Source: Xanthomonas hortorum pv. pelargonii
GTDB lineage: Bacteria; Pseudomonadota; Gammaproteobacteria; Xanthomonadales; Xanthomonadaceae
Assembly: GCF_024499015.1 (NCBI RefSeq)
Contig: NZ_CP098604.1
Location: 3,782,001 to 3,846,000 of the forward strand
DNA length: 64,000 bases
Direction of reading: 5' to 3'
The position numbers and the translations under genes are program-made. Shown one piece after another: positions 1-8,164 of this stretch. The notes under the pieces are model-generated. The model ran no database searches. It saw only the letters and a list, made by a program, of their open reading frames with translations, and was not told the DNA's origin. Within the stretch, counting starts at the first letter, position 1. The number at the start of each line of letters is the position of its first letter.

Positions 1-2
1 AG

Positions 3-380
3 CTCAAGCTCGACGGCTACACCGAAAGCAACGAAAGCTCCACCGCGCTGGGCTATGCCGATCAGGACATCGATTCGCTGGTGGGCCGCATCGGCTTCCA
101 GGTCCGTCTGGACGGTGCTGCGGTCAAGCCGTACGTGCAGGCCACCTACGACCACGAGTTCAAGGACGGCACCGAGGCCAGCGCCTGGCTGCAGTCGATG
201 CCGGACGTGGGCATGTACACCGTCCCGGGCCAGAACTTCGATCGCAACTACGCCACCGTCGTGCTGGGCGCCCGCACCGGCCTGTGGGGCCTGCAGAGCA
301 ATATCGGCCTGAGCACCACCACCGCCCAGCGCAGCGCCCGCGATGCCACGTTGTTCGTGAATTTCAGCGGCAACTTCTGA
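3..380 (+). CDS. Autotransporter beta-barrel domain, C-terminal end (5' truncated by window)
   Basis: The frame is open from base 3 to the stop at 378-380 and encodes about 125 residues. They alternate polar and hydrophobic positions as outer-membrane beta strands do (RIGFQVRL, PYVQATYDHEF, YATVVLGARTGL), and the protein ends in Asn-Phe. A terminal aromatic residue is the usual sorting signal for outer-membrane barrels. The sequence resembles the barrel of esterase-type autotransporters, but the passenger domain lies outside the window, so its activity cannot be read here. A hairpin terminator follows at 421-446. This is chromosomal backbone rather than island. Confidence 0.75.
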   Translation, partial: LKLDGYTESNESSTALGYADQDIDSLVGRIGFQVRLDGAAVKPYVQATYDHEFKDGTEASAWLQSMPDVGMYTVPGQNFDRNYATVVLGARTGLWGLQSNIGLSTTTAQRSARDATLFVNFSGNF

Positions 381-420
381 TCCACGCCGCACAGCTGCCC
401 ACGCGGTAGATCTGCAAGAC

Positions 421-446
421 ACGAGGGCCGGGCAACCGGCCCTCGT
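421..446 (+). terminator. Hairpin terminator after the autotransporter gene
   Basis: An 11-bp perfect stem (421-431 with 436-446) encloses a GCAA loop, 40 bases after the stop codon. There is no long U-tract, so termination efficiency is uncertain. Confidence 0.65.
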
Positions 447-501
447 CACGTCTGCGCATTGCGCCCGACACCCGCACCCGCCTAAACTCTCGCAACGCCA
501 C

Positions 502-575
502 GCGGGCGTAGCTCAATGGTAGAGCTGTAGCTTCCCAAGCTACTGACGAGGGTTCGATTCCCTTCGCCCGCTCCA
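502..575 (+). tRNA. tRNA-Gly (anticodon CCC)
   Basis: A 74-base cloverleaf can be folded by eye. The acceptor stem pairs GCGGGCG with CGCCCGC, a D-arm has the TGGTAGAGC pattern, the anticodon stem GTAGC/GCTAC encloses loop TTCCCAA (anticodon CCC), the T-arm contains GGTTCGATTCC, and CCA is encoded at 573-575. A tyrosine integrase starts about 100 bases downstream, so the 3' half of this tRNA is the probable attachment site of the island. No second copy of the 3' end was spotted in the window. Confidence 0.95.
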
Positions 576-654
576 GTCTTGCGAATTTCAGTGCTAAGTT
601 GTTGACCGTGCTGACTATTTCGCCTGACTGAAGACCGCCTCGAACGACCTCCCA

Positions 655-677
655 AGGTATCGTTTGAGGTATCGTTT
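655..677 (+). repeat. Two tandem 11-bp repeats at the integrase start
   Basis: AGGTATCGTTT occurs at 655-665 and again at 667-677, a 12-base period running into the integrase start codon. It lies between the tRNA and the integrase. It could be an arm-type recombinase site or an autoregulatory operator. The role is inferred only from position. Confidence 0.4.
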
Positions 678-2164
678 TGCCAAAACCCCTCTTGCTGCAT
701 CGGCCTTCAGGCCTCTACGTGCGCTTCTTGGTTCCTGTTGATTTGCGGGGGCAAGTCGGCTCGCGTTTTCTTGTTCGTCCTCTCAATCTTCGCCCCGGCG
801 ACGCTGCGCGTCTGGTGTCTGCCTACATGGGGATGGCACTATCGAAAGCGTTCCAAGCATTGAGGCAGGGGAAGCCGGTGGATCTGGACGAAGTGCTGCG
901 CCGCATTCGAGAACAAGGACTGCGCGAACTCACATTGACCGATGTGACGCTGCCTAACGGCACGCGTCTGGGCAAGGCCCAGATTGATACCCCCGAAGAC
1001 GCAGCGCTATTTGCTGAGTTGTTGCGCGAGCCAGCCAGCGAAAATGCCGCGCCCACCAAACCAAGTGGCTGGCGCACTGGCAAGGTCAAGGCGTCTGGCC
1101 CACTGTTGTCCAAAGCGATTGCTGATCACTTGGGGGACTTAGGGCGTGCCAAGCTCCACAGCAAGACAGTGCTTGAAAGCCGTCACTCATTGCGTTTGTT
1201 TGCGGGTGCCGTGGGGCAAGATCTCGCGGTTTCCGAATTGACGGCAGACCATGTGCGCGCATTTTTCGATGTTGTGCGATGGTGGCCGTCGAATGCGACC
1301 AAGCGCGCGCCGTATAAGGGCCTTGCCGTCATGGACGTTGTGGCGCTTGCCCAAGCTAATCAAGTTCCCGAGCCTGCCGCCTGGACGGTTGCCAAGCATC
1401 GACAGCGCTTGTCGGTGTTCTTGGTGTCGCTGGTGTCGGCAGGGCTCTTGGCGAGCAATCCGTTGGCCGGTATCCGTGCGATCTCGACGCCTGACGCAGA
1501 CGACACGGGTGAGCCCTTCACCGATGACCAGTTGAAGGCCATCTTCGATCCAATGGCCTTCCCGGCGTGGGCCAAGAAGTATCCGCATCGGTGGTTTGGT
1601 CCGATGCTTGGGCTTTACTCGGGAGCACGGGTGAATGAGATCGCGCAGCTTCGGGTGGAGGACATCGACACGATCGATGGGGTGCCAGGGTTCTTCGTGC
1701 GACAAGGTGGGAAGGGGCAGAGCGTCAAGAACAAGAACAGCCGCCGCTTTGTGCCGTTGGCCAAGCCGGTCATCGATGCCGGTTTTCTTGTCTACATTGA
1801 TGAGGTCCGCCAAGCTGGGCACACGCAAATCTTTCCACATCTGCCCAATAGCACCGGACTGGGCTTTGGTCGACAGTTGAGCCGACAGTTTTCGGTCTAC
1901 ATTAAACGTCAAGGGATCACAGCCAAGGGGCAAGGATTTCATGGCTTTCGCCACACCATTGCATCGCGTCTGGATGAGGCCGGCGTATCAGCATCAGCCA
2001 TTGCGGCAATCACCGGTCATGCGCGAGGGCAGGGTGTGTTGGAGAAGTTCTACATTGATCGACGCACACTTCCAGATCGTGTGGCGACATTAGCTAAGTT
2101 TTCGCCCTTGATCAAAATGCCCATTTACAGATCTAAGATGTTCCCGATGTCCAATATTTTTTGA
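677..2164 (+). CDS. Tyrosine recombinase (island integrase)
   Basis: This 495-residue site-specific recombinase probably inserts and excises the island at the adjacent tRNA-Gly. The C-terminal catalytic domain shows the family residues: Arg in YSGARVNEIAQL (near residue 317), Lys in the GKGQSVKNK stretch, His-x-x-Arg in HGFRHTIASRL (near 422), a GHARGQG segment and the probable nucleophile Tyr in KFYID (near 459). A SAM-like core-binding domain covers roughly residues 150-270. No ATG lies in the right place. The first usable codon is TTG at 677, preceded by TTGAGGT as a possible ribosome site, and an in-frame stop sits just upstream at 665. It is transcribed away from the tRNA, the usual arrangement for such islands. 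Confidence 0.9.
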   Translation: MPKPLLLHRPSGLYVRFLVPVDLRGQVGSRFLVRPLNLRPGDAARLVSAYMGMALSKAFQALRQGKPVDLDEVLRRIREQGLRELTLTDVTLPNGTRLGKAQIDTPEDAALFAELLREPASENAAPTKPSGWRTGKVKASGPLLSKAIADHLGDLGRAKLHSKTVLESRHSLRLFAGAVGQDLAVSELTADHVRAFFDVVRWWPSNATKRAPYKGLAVMDVVALAQANQVPEPAAWTVAKHRQRLSVFLVSLVSAGLLASNPLAGIRAISTPDADDTGEPFTDDQLKAIFDPMAFPAWAKKYPHRWFGPMLGLYSGARVNEIAQLRVEDIDTIDGVPGFFVRQGGKGQSVKNKNSRRFVPLAKPVIDAGFLVYIDEVRQAGHTQIFPHLPNSTGLGFGRQLSRQFSVYIKRQGITAKGQGFHGFRHTIASRLDEAGVSASAIAAITGHARGQGVLEKFYIDRRTLPDRVATLAKFSPLIKMPIYRSKMFPMSNIF

Positions 2165-2290
2165 GGTGGCTCGACTTCCCTAGTTATTTGCGAAGCAAAA
2201 TTTCTATTGTCTAGCACGAATCACGGTTGCCATTGGGACAAAAAAGCATGGACGGGGATATGAAAGTCGGTGATTTTTTGGGGCAGTTGT

Positions 2291-2761
2291 ATGGCCATTC
2301 CTTGTGAGGGCTTTTTCTCGACTTTTCTTTGGCTGGTGCTTTCATTTCTGCTGTCTGAGTTTATGCCGGTAATGGGCGTGGGTCTGGTTGACGCGGGCGG
2401 TAAGCCTATTGTTGTAAAGTTCGGAGATTTTATCGACAGGAGGTTGTGGTTATTAATGATTTCATCGGCCTGCTTCACCGGGGTATTTTTCAGCTTGCTG
2501 GGAAATCTCTTGCCTAACGAGGATTTCATTAAGAAAGGCTTGTCCTCTTTCAAGGACGAGTCCACATCTCTTCTCATTACTTTCGCGGCAGTGTTGGCGG
2601 TTATATATTTCCGTGGAACGCATGATTTGGTTGCAATCTTAGGGTCGATTGTTAACTATTTGCTGGCATTTTTGGTTTTTAACTCAAAGGTGAAGGCTGA
2701 GCTGGATCAGTGTGGCCATATAGACGGCAAGAATAAGGCAGCCAATTCCGAGAAATCCTAA
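2291..2761 (+). CDS. Small multi-pass membrane protein, unknown
   Basis: This 156-residue protein has about four hydrophobic segments: residues 9-30, 55-80, near 100-115 and near 118-135. It ends in a charged tail rich in Lys, Asp and Glu. I chose the ATG at 2291 because it sits directly before the first hydrophobic segment. A GTG at 2270 would add seven residues. I do not recognise the family. It follows the integrase by about 130 bases in the same direction, and its lower GC content than the integrase is visible by eye. Membrane location is predicted from hydrophobicity only. Confidence 0.55.
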   Translation: MAIPCEGFFSTFLWLVLSFLLSEFMPVMGVGLVDAGGKPIVVKFGDFIDRRLWLLMISSACFTGVFFSLLGNLLPNEDFIKKGLSSFKDESTSLLITFAAVLAVIYFRGTHDLVAILGSIVNYLLAFLVFNSKVKAELDQCGHIDGKNKAANSEKS

Positions 2762-3029
2762 GAATATCAACATCTTTCCTGCCTTTTTTGCTATATCTTT
2801 CATGGGGACAATATTTTTAAAATTTCATTCATATATACAGTTAAGATAGTGTTTGTCAAACTTTCTCTGCACGATCTTTTCTGCCCAGACGGTTTAGGTC
2901 CGCAGGATCGCTAGGTCAATTCGATCTCTTAGTAGGAATAATTTTTAAGCCATGGATCTGCTGGGCCCAGGGTTTACTCTTGTCGCCTGAATGCGCGCAA
3001 TGAGTTTCGCTCCAGTAAGACTGTTAGTC

Positions 3030-3421
3030 ATGGCAGGAGCTTCCCTTGATTCAATCACCGCCGCCAAGGCAAGGTTAGAGGAAACTTCGCAAGCTTGAAA
3101 GGCAAGAAACCCAATTGTGGCAACATCAAGCTGCCGAAGCTTTCAATGAGGTGGTCAAGCTATTTGGAAATTTTTGCCAAGCACTTCAATGCTCAGCAGT
3201 GTCCGGAATTGCAGGCTTTGTCATTCATGGGGCGGCCAAGCCCAAGAAGGCAGTTTCTTCAAAGAAAGAGGGCGCGCCCAAATACTGACTGCCTCATACC
3301 CAATAGACCCGGTCGGGTCGAGGGCATCCTCCCATGCATTTGCATCAGGGTTGGCACTGCTGCTTATAACGAATGGGAAAAGCGGCATCCGGACGAAAAA
3401 TTCCCCAAGTATCCGGGCTGA
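3030..3421 (+). pseudogene. Decayed H-NS-family gene
   Basis: The conceptual translation matches the intact H-NS-like gene at 7693-8088 along its length when frames are switched. It starts with a similar segment (SITAAKARLEE), continues in a second frame with KLRKLERQETQL and KPKKAVSSKKEGAPKY, and ends in a third frame with YNEWEKRHPDEKFPKYPG, which closely copies the end of the live gene. At least two frameshifts are needed, and the glycine-rich DNA-binding motif between them is scrambled. It is the remains of a second xenogeneic silencer gene, now non-functional. Confidence 0.75.
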
Positions 3422-3635
3422 GCGTTTGGTCAGCGAGGTTGGATCGAGGCCAGGCACGCTTCGTTCGATTCAGCGTGTGTCATTTAGCTCCCGGATCAGA
3501 GCTTTGGGGTCAGATAAGGGGAGGATTCGCTCGATGCGACATGCCTATGCCTGCTTTCGGTCTTGCGGCGGTTTAGGCCTCGCTGACAACTAGCAATTGC
3601 TTCGTGCTGAGAGCTGATGGCATTCACCCGCAAGG

Positions 3636-4279
3636 CTATCTGATTGTTCGGATCTCGACCTCACCCTTCATGCGGGTGACCGCGATGACATGGTCAGCGA
3701 TATCAGGCACGGCATGGTCGATGACCAGCTCCACAACCTCTTTGACAGGAGCGCCGCTGGCTTTGGCAGGATAGTCAGCAATGCGCCTGAAGATGTCGAC
3801 ATCCCTTCGATGGGGGATGGGCCAAGTATTGCCAGAGTTCATGTGGCATAGCCAAGTGTTTTCCGCATGAGCGGCCAAAGACTCGCCGTATCGATGGTCA
3901 AGACATCGTGTTCGAACTCGCCATACGAGTTCAATAGTCGAAGCAGCCGCTCACGTTCGGCCCAGAAGAAGACCTTGCCATTGATTAGTCGATACCACTG
4001 CTCAGGGGTGACATGCGCGGGAAGTGCATGTGCCAATCGGCCAGGAGGCATAGGCTTTTGATCGCGAAGCACGATATCGTCAGGTGAGTGGGGCCTAAGC
4101 GAAGCCATCTCGGGCCGATGCTCGGCCTCAAAATGAGTGCGACGGTCGCCCTCAACGCCGAGTGAGTCAAGCGCGCCTGTCGTGGAGAAAAGGCCGCGTG
4201 CTTGAATGCTGGGCCAAGAGCCAGCTTGGGCCATGTGATAGACACGCGGATAGCGATCAATGAGCTTGCTCAGGTCCAC
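3636..4279 (-). pseudogene. DUF7002-like protein, single-base frameshift
   Basis: Two overlapping frames together give one protein of about 214 residues. The N-terminal part (from GTG at 4279) contains YHMAQAGSWPSI, VVLRDQ-like and VFFWAERERL motifs. The C-terminal part continues with NTWLCHMNSGNTW, RDVDIFRRIADYP and VPDIADHVIAVTRM. I recognise this order as the DUF7002 family. Restoring one base near 3880, in the run read as CTTTGG, joins the two parts. The start lies 4 bases after the stop of the PurZ-like fusion gene, so it is the third gene of that operon. The early Tyr-His...Ser-Ile...Gly-Leu pattern recalls ADP-ribosyltransferase-fold proteins such as DarT, which is inference only. Confidence 0.6.
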
Positions 4280-4283
4280 TCTC

Positions 4284-5957
4284 TTACTCCAAGTGAGAAC
4301 GCGCGGTCCAGTTGCGACGATCTATGATGGATCGAAGATCCTTGAAGTCGCTATCCTTTTTCGGAAATCTGGTATTGATCAGCGATACCGGCGCTTGGGC
4401 AACACGTTCGATCTCCTCAATGAACTTGATTGTGTCGTCTGTTAGTTGGTCAAAACGCCTAGCTTTCTGGTTGGCCTCATCTAGGTAGTCGACGAAGGTC
4501 AGCACAACGTCAGTCGGCGCATTGAGGTTGCACGCGCGGCGGAACTCGCTCCATTCGAACCAGCCAACGCGCCGATTGCGTTTTGTTGTGGAAGTGATCT
4601 CGGCGCCTTGAACTTCGGCGGCGTCCAGTCCTGCTGCCTCGGCAATCATGGCGAAGCTGGTTTCATATTTGAGCCTTCCAGAGGTATTTCCGGCTTCGCC
4701 GTCTGGGTCAGCAACGCGGATAGGTGTGGTGCGCACCACCATGAGAATTTTTCGAACTCGGCTAGGCGAGATGCCGGCTTCCGCAAGGCACCCGGCAACA
4801 TTGGTGTCTCGGGAGGTCACATAGGGATACGCGCCGTGATACAAGCTCAGCGCGCTGCCTTGTGTGCCTTCCAAAAGAACTGACTGACCCTTGCGATAAG
4901 CTTGCTCTAAGAGATCTTCTGTTCGGCCGATGTAGGGGGCCAGTTCGGGGATGTCACGGGCTAGGCGGACGGGCTTTGCCACGTCTCCGCGATTGAGAAT
5001 GCGCCGGGCCTTGGCAGCGCCACTTCCGCTGCCGGTTGAGGCAATTGCGCCTACGACACCGCCGTTTTCAAGTTCGATATCCTCCGCTTCGATGATGGTG
5101 GCCTGCGGGTCGATGAATAGCCGATCAGGGCCGATGTCAAATTCCTCGATTTCTTTCAGAAGTCCTTGGACATTGATAGTAAAGCCTGGCCCCAAGAAAA
5201 GTTTTGCCCTAGAAAAGCTCGCACCGGAAGGTAGCTGATGATGAATGGATTTGCCCATGGCATTGGCGACGGTGTGACCAGCGTTGGGTCCACCCACCCG
5301 AACAAGCACATCGTATTCGTTAGCAAGATAAGCCACGATGTTGCCCTTGCCCTCACTGCCATATTGTCCGCCAACCAGCACATCCACACAGCGGACGTCC
5401 GGTGGCGTCAGGAGATGAAGGTGTGCAGCGACGCGGACGAGCGCGTCCTCATGGTCAGCGCGGACGGTGTAGATGCGAACATCGGCATCCTCTTTGAGAA
5501 TTTTGATCTCGCCGTCATCAAGATCGTCAAGCTGGTCGTAGGGTAAGCTGCCCGGATCGTCTGTTGTTGATGCGATGTAGCGTTGCAGCAGTACTTCTGT
5601 TGACGCATACAAGTGCACATGGGTAAGTCGAGTGTGAAAGCGTTGACGCAACTGATTGACCTGTTCAACAGAGCGCACCTCATCCACGACAATTCCTGGC
5701 TCACCTTCTTTCAATGAGTCGTAGATCTTTTGCACACTCTCATTGACCCATTCGCCATATCGATCCCGATCCGGCATTGGTGTCCCGGGAGCGATACGGG
5801 GAGGGGCCGCATGACCATTACCTAGTTCGAGTTGACCTGAAAAAATGTCATCGGTGGAAATGAGGCGAAATCCATAGCGCTCAGCCAATGCTTTGGCCAA
5901 GCCACTTTTGCCTGAACATCGCTTGCCGCTGATGATGACCACCCGGTGGCTTGGCAT
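4284..5957 (-). CDS. P-loop kinase fused to adenylosuccinate synthetase-like (PurZ-like) domain
   Basis: This 557-residue protein has two domains. Residues 1-185 form a nucleoside/nucleotide kinase-like P-loop domain (GKRCSGKS near 11-18). Residues 190-557 form an adenylosuccinate synthetase domain with GGQYGSEGKG, VRVGGPNAGHT, HQLPSG, ASTGSGSGAA, LLEGTQG, YPYVTSRDT and a basic TSTTKRNRR substrate loop. Housekeeping PurA has GDEGKG with a catalytic Asp. Here that Asp is Ser (near residue 201), the same position that is changed in phage PurZ, which makes the 2-aminoadenine precursor from dGMP. The enzyme may therefore ligate Asp to an unusual nucleotide. I chose the ATG at 5957 (GGAG upstream) over a TTG at 5969. 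The upstream kinase stops at 5960 and a DUF7002-like gene follows after 4 bases. Confidence 0.85.
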   Translation of the reverse strand: MPSHRVVIISGKRCSGKSGLAKALAERYGFRLISTDDIFSGQLELGNGHAAPPRIAPGTPMPDRDRYGEWVNESVQKIYDSLKEGEPGIVVDEVRSVEQVNQLRQRFHTRLTHVHLYASTEVLLQRYIASTTDDPGSLPYDQLDDLDDGEIKILKEDADVRIYTVRADHEDALVRVAAHLHLLTPPDVRCVDVLVGGQYGSEGKGNIVAYLANEYDVLVRVGGPNAGHTVANAMGKSIHHQLPSGASFSRAKLFLGPGFTINVQGLLKEIEEFDIGPDRLFIDPQATIIEAEDIELENGGVVGAIASTGSGSGAAKARRILNRGDVAKPVRLARDIPELAPYIGRTEDLLEQAYRKGQSVLLEGTQGSALSLYHGAYPYVTSRDTNVAGCLAEAGISPSRVRKILMVVRTTPIRVADPDGEAGNTSGRLKYETSFAMIAEAAGLDAAEVQGAEITSTTKRNRRVGWFEWSEFRRACNLNAPTDVVLTFVDYLDEANQKARRFDQLTDDTIKFIEEIERVAQAPVSLINTRFPKKDSDFKDLRSIIDRRNWTARSHLE

Positions 5958-5959
5958 CG

Positions 5960-6496
5960 TCAACTCCAACTCTTGATGATGCTAGACGCTACCTGCTCGG
6001 GCATCTGTGTTGATGTTTCGATCAGGCAATCGGCGATGCTTCGCAGCGAGCGAGCACTCACCTCGTTGGGGTGGGATACCGCCTTTGAATAGTCGTCATC
6101 AGAATGGGCATAGCGTGAACGGAGCACCGCCTCAGGCGCTTCAAGATGGACATGGCGAACAGCTGATCCAAATCGCGAACGGAAGTGCTCAACTTGCCGC
6201 GCCTTGCGAACGGCATCAACGATCCAGCCCTTCGTATCCGGCGCTTGCTCAATGGCCCGGATCGTTACCGGATCAACGACCCATGTGTAGTCGGTCTCAG
6301 CATCAAGACGATCGCCGGCCTCTTGAAGCTGCCGGCGAAGCTCGGTCTCGGATAGAGAGGCGTCGAGGATGAAGCTTCTGAGATAGGCGCTTGTGCTGAC
6401 TTTCTGAAAGCCGAACTCGTTGATGAGTTCAGTGGTAGTTGCTGATTTCCCTACACCAAATGCACCGCTCAGTAGAACGATCCTGACTTGATTCAT
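5960..6496 (-). CDS. P-loop NTPase, nucleotide kinase-like
   Basis: This 178-residue protein begins with a P-loop (LLSGAFGVGKSATT, residues about 7-20) and has the layout of small kinases of the adenylate/dephospho-CoA kinase type: an Asp-Tyr-x-Trp-Val-Val-Asp segment and a basic lid region (AVRKARQVEHFRSRF). I chose the ATG at 6496 because it places the P-loop at the usual distance and has a G-rich site upstream. An earlier start at 6556 would add 20 unremarkable residues. It is the first gene of a minus-strand operon, spaced about 2 bases from the kinase-PurZ-like fusion, whose N-terminal domain is of the same general class. Two kinases beside a PurA/PurZ-like ligase suggest a nucleotide-modifying pathway. 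Confidence 0.75.
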   Translation of the reverse strand: MNQVRIVLLSGAFGVGKSATTTELINEFGFQKVSTSAYLRSFILDASLSETELRRQLQEAGDRLDAETDYTWVVDPVTIRAIEQAPDTKGWIVDAVRKARQVEHFRSRFGSAVRHVHLEAPEAVLRSRYAHSDDDYSKAVSHPNEVSARSLRSIADCLIETSTQMPEQVASSIIKSWS

Positions 6497-6959
6497 CTTA
6501 AAAGCGCCCCCTGCACTTTGACTGACGAACTCTAGCTTGAGGTCTATCCCGATCAATAATGCTCTATGGAGAGGTCAGTCGACAAGACAGGACAAACAGC
6601 CACAACCGCGCTTGCCGGTGAGCTTCCCCTGTTTTGTTGAGAATGACTATCCTCGCTACCGGTGTCGTCATTCCATTGCTCTCCTGCGCTCTCTCACTTC
6701 CTAGTCTGTATATCACAAATTGTTAGACGCGCCGTCAAGTCCGCCCCACCCAAGCCGATAACGCCTTTACCAGAGCGCTGCTTGACGCAGGAAGGGGCTT
6801 TTGATGGGGTGAGACAATGCTCTGCGTAGCAGTCATCAGATCAAAGGCTCACATGCGACGCTTTTGGCGTTTCGCGGCTCAGGCTGCGCTTGATCTGTGA
6901 AGCACAGGGTTCACCGTCTTTGACGGTGAGACCGCTTCCCTAAATGATTCGCAGCAAAG
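6497..6959. other. Gene-free stretch upstream of the kinase/PurZ-like operon
   Basis: About 460 bases with no convincing coding frame. It must hold the promoter of the leftward operon. The only structure I see is the hairpin at 6911-6929. Confidence 0.4.
6911..6929 (+). terminator. Hairpin, possible terminator
   Basis: An 8-bp perfect stem TCACCGTC/GACGGTGA closes a TTT loop. It has no U-tract and no recognisable gene immediately upstream, so it may belong to decayed sequence. Confidence 0.35.
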
Positions 6960-7285
6960 GTGTCTTCGAGAACAGTTACGAAGTTTCGTCTACTCCCTGC
7001 TTTGCTTCTGTTTATAGGCTCTTACGCTCCTTTGGCGTTGATCCTGCTCGTCCAAGATGTGCCGAGTGGACTTTGGGCGGCCCCGCTTTGCGATTTCCTG
7101 GGAAGCGCTGTTTGCAATTGGGGCGTGTTATTACATCCAGAACTGACGATCTCAGTCGTCATCGTTTTAGTGTATTGTGCTTAGCGCTGGCTTGCCTGGT
7201 TCTGGGTTGGATCGAGCTAAAGACGACTATTGAAGTGGCGAATTCAACTCTGATCACAACCGTTGGTATTGCGAATCAGAGTTAA
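6960..7285 (+). pseudogene. Remnant of a small membrane protein gene
   Basis: From a GTG at 6960 the frame encodes 74 residues with two hydrophobic segments (LLPALLLFIGSYAPLALILL and a second near the end) and then stops. A neighbouring frame (ending at 7285) continues plausibly with a further hydrophobic stretch, VLCLALACLVLGWIELK. The two together look like one membrane protein split by a frameshift near 7170. I do not recognise the family with certainty. The fragment lies between the PurZ-like operon and the H-NS-like gene. Confidence 0.4.
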
Positions 7286-7692
7286 AGCCGCCGGCATAGA
7301 AGTGTGCGACTTTGCTGCGCCGCCCTGGGCTGGGCTTGGACGCCGACCTGAAATGAGCGGTCGCCTCGCAATAGGGACAACGCAGATGAGGCTTCAATGC
7401 TCGGCGAGCAGACACATCCAAATCCGCCACTCCTGAGCCGTGTATTCCTTGTCGCTTCGACGATCCCTCCCCTGTCTTGACCTACATGCTTTCAAGGGTT
7501 GTGGCAGTAGTCAAGCTGTTCAAGTTGAGGAGGCCCGACCGGCCTCATGCCCTCCCGATATCCAAAAAAGACAGAGGTCGCTGCGGAGCAATACGATAGA
7601 ATGGTAGAGCTTGTCGATAGATCGCCGTGCAGCTTTACTGCAATAGATTTCTCCCGAATAATTTGCTAACCAAACGATTGGAATAGTCCTGA
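7286..7692. other. Gene-free stretch before the H-NS-like gene
   Basis: About 400 bases without a supported gene. It should contain the promoter for the H-NS-like gene, and it becomes AT-richer close to that gene. No repeats or hairpins were recognised. Confidence 0.35.
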
Positions 7693-8088
7693 ATGACAAC
7701 CGCGTCTTTGAGTGCCCTTGCCGCTGCCAAGGAAAAATTGGCAGAAGAAATTCGGAAGTTGGAAGAGCAGGAAGCTCAGCTACGCCAGCAGCAATCATCT
7801 GAAACCTATTCAGAGATCGTCAAGCTACTTGACCAATATTCCGATCACTTCAGTGCAAAGCAGAAGTCGGAAATTGCGGCTCTGATCGGTGCTGGTGTAG
7901 CTAAGCCGAAGAAGGCTGCTTCTACGAGAAAGGAAGTAGCGCCCAAGTATTGGTTGCCCCACAACCAAGAGACATGGTCAGGGCGTGGTCGTCCGCCCAA
8001 GGCCTTTACCATTTGGCAGGGCAGTGCTTCTTACAAAGAATGGAAAGCCAAGCATCCGGATGAGAAGTTCCCGGCTTTCCCGGGCTGA
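7693..8088 (+). CDS. H-NS-family DNA-binding protein
   Basis: This 131-residue nucleoid-associated protein probably silences AT-rich acquired DNA. The N-terminal half (residues 1-65) is a charged coiled coil (AAAKEKLAEEIRKLEEQEAQL) expected to oligomerise. A flexible Lys-rich linker follows (KPKKAASTRK). The C-terminus has the diagnostic loop W-S-G-R-G-R-P-P-K near residues 96-104, which inserts in the minor groove, followed by YKEWKAKHPDEKFPAFPG. Length and order match short H-NS homologues of Xanthomonas and Burkholderia. The gene has no close operon partner and ends 22 bases before a strong hairpin. A decayed relative sits at 3030-3421. As an island-borne silencer it may control the surrounding cargo. 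Confidence 0.9.
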   Translation: MTTASLSALAAAKEKLAEEIRKLEEQEAQLRQQQSSETYSEIVKLLDQYSDHFSAKQKSEIAALIGAGVAKPKKAASTRKEVAPKYWLPHNQETWSGRGRPPKAFTIWQGSASYKEWKAKHPDEKFPAFPG

Positions 8089-8109
8089 GGCTTGCGAATG
8101 CGAGGCAAC

Positions 8110-8136
8110 GAGTGCCCGAAGGGACTTCGGGCACTC
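8110..8136. terminator. Bidirectional hairpin terminator between convergent genes
   Basis: A 12-bp perfect inverted repeat (8110-8121 with 8125-8136, GGA loop) lies between the H-NS-like gene and the convergent nuclease gene. It can serve both directions. Confidence 0.75.
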
Positions 8137-8164
8137 ATTTCTTACGTCTGCGGATTGCCGTCTA

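Noticed and set aside
1187..1954. 255-codon frame antisense to the first integrase
   Set aside because: It lies wholly opposite the catalytic domain of a clear integrase and shows no motif or ribosome site.
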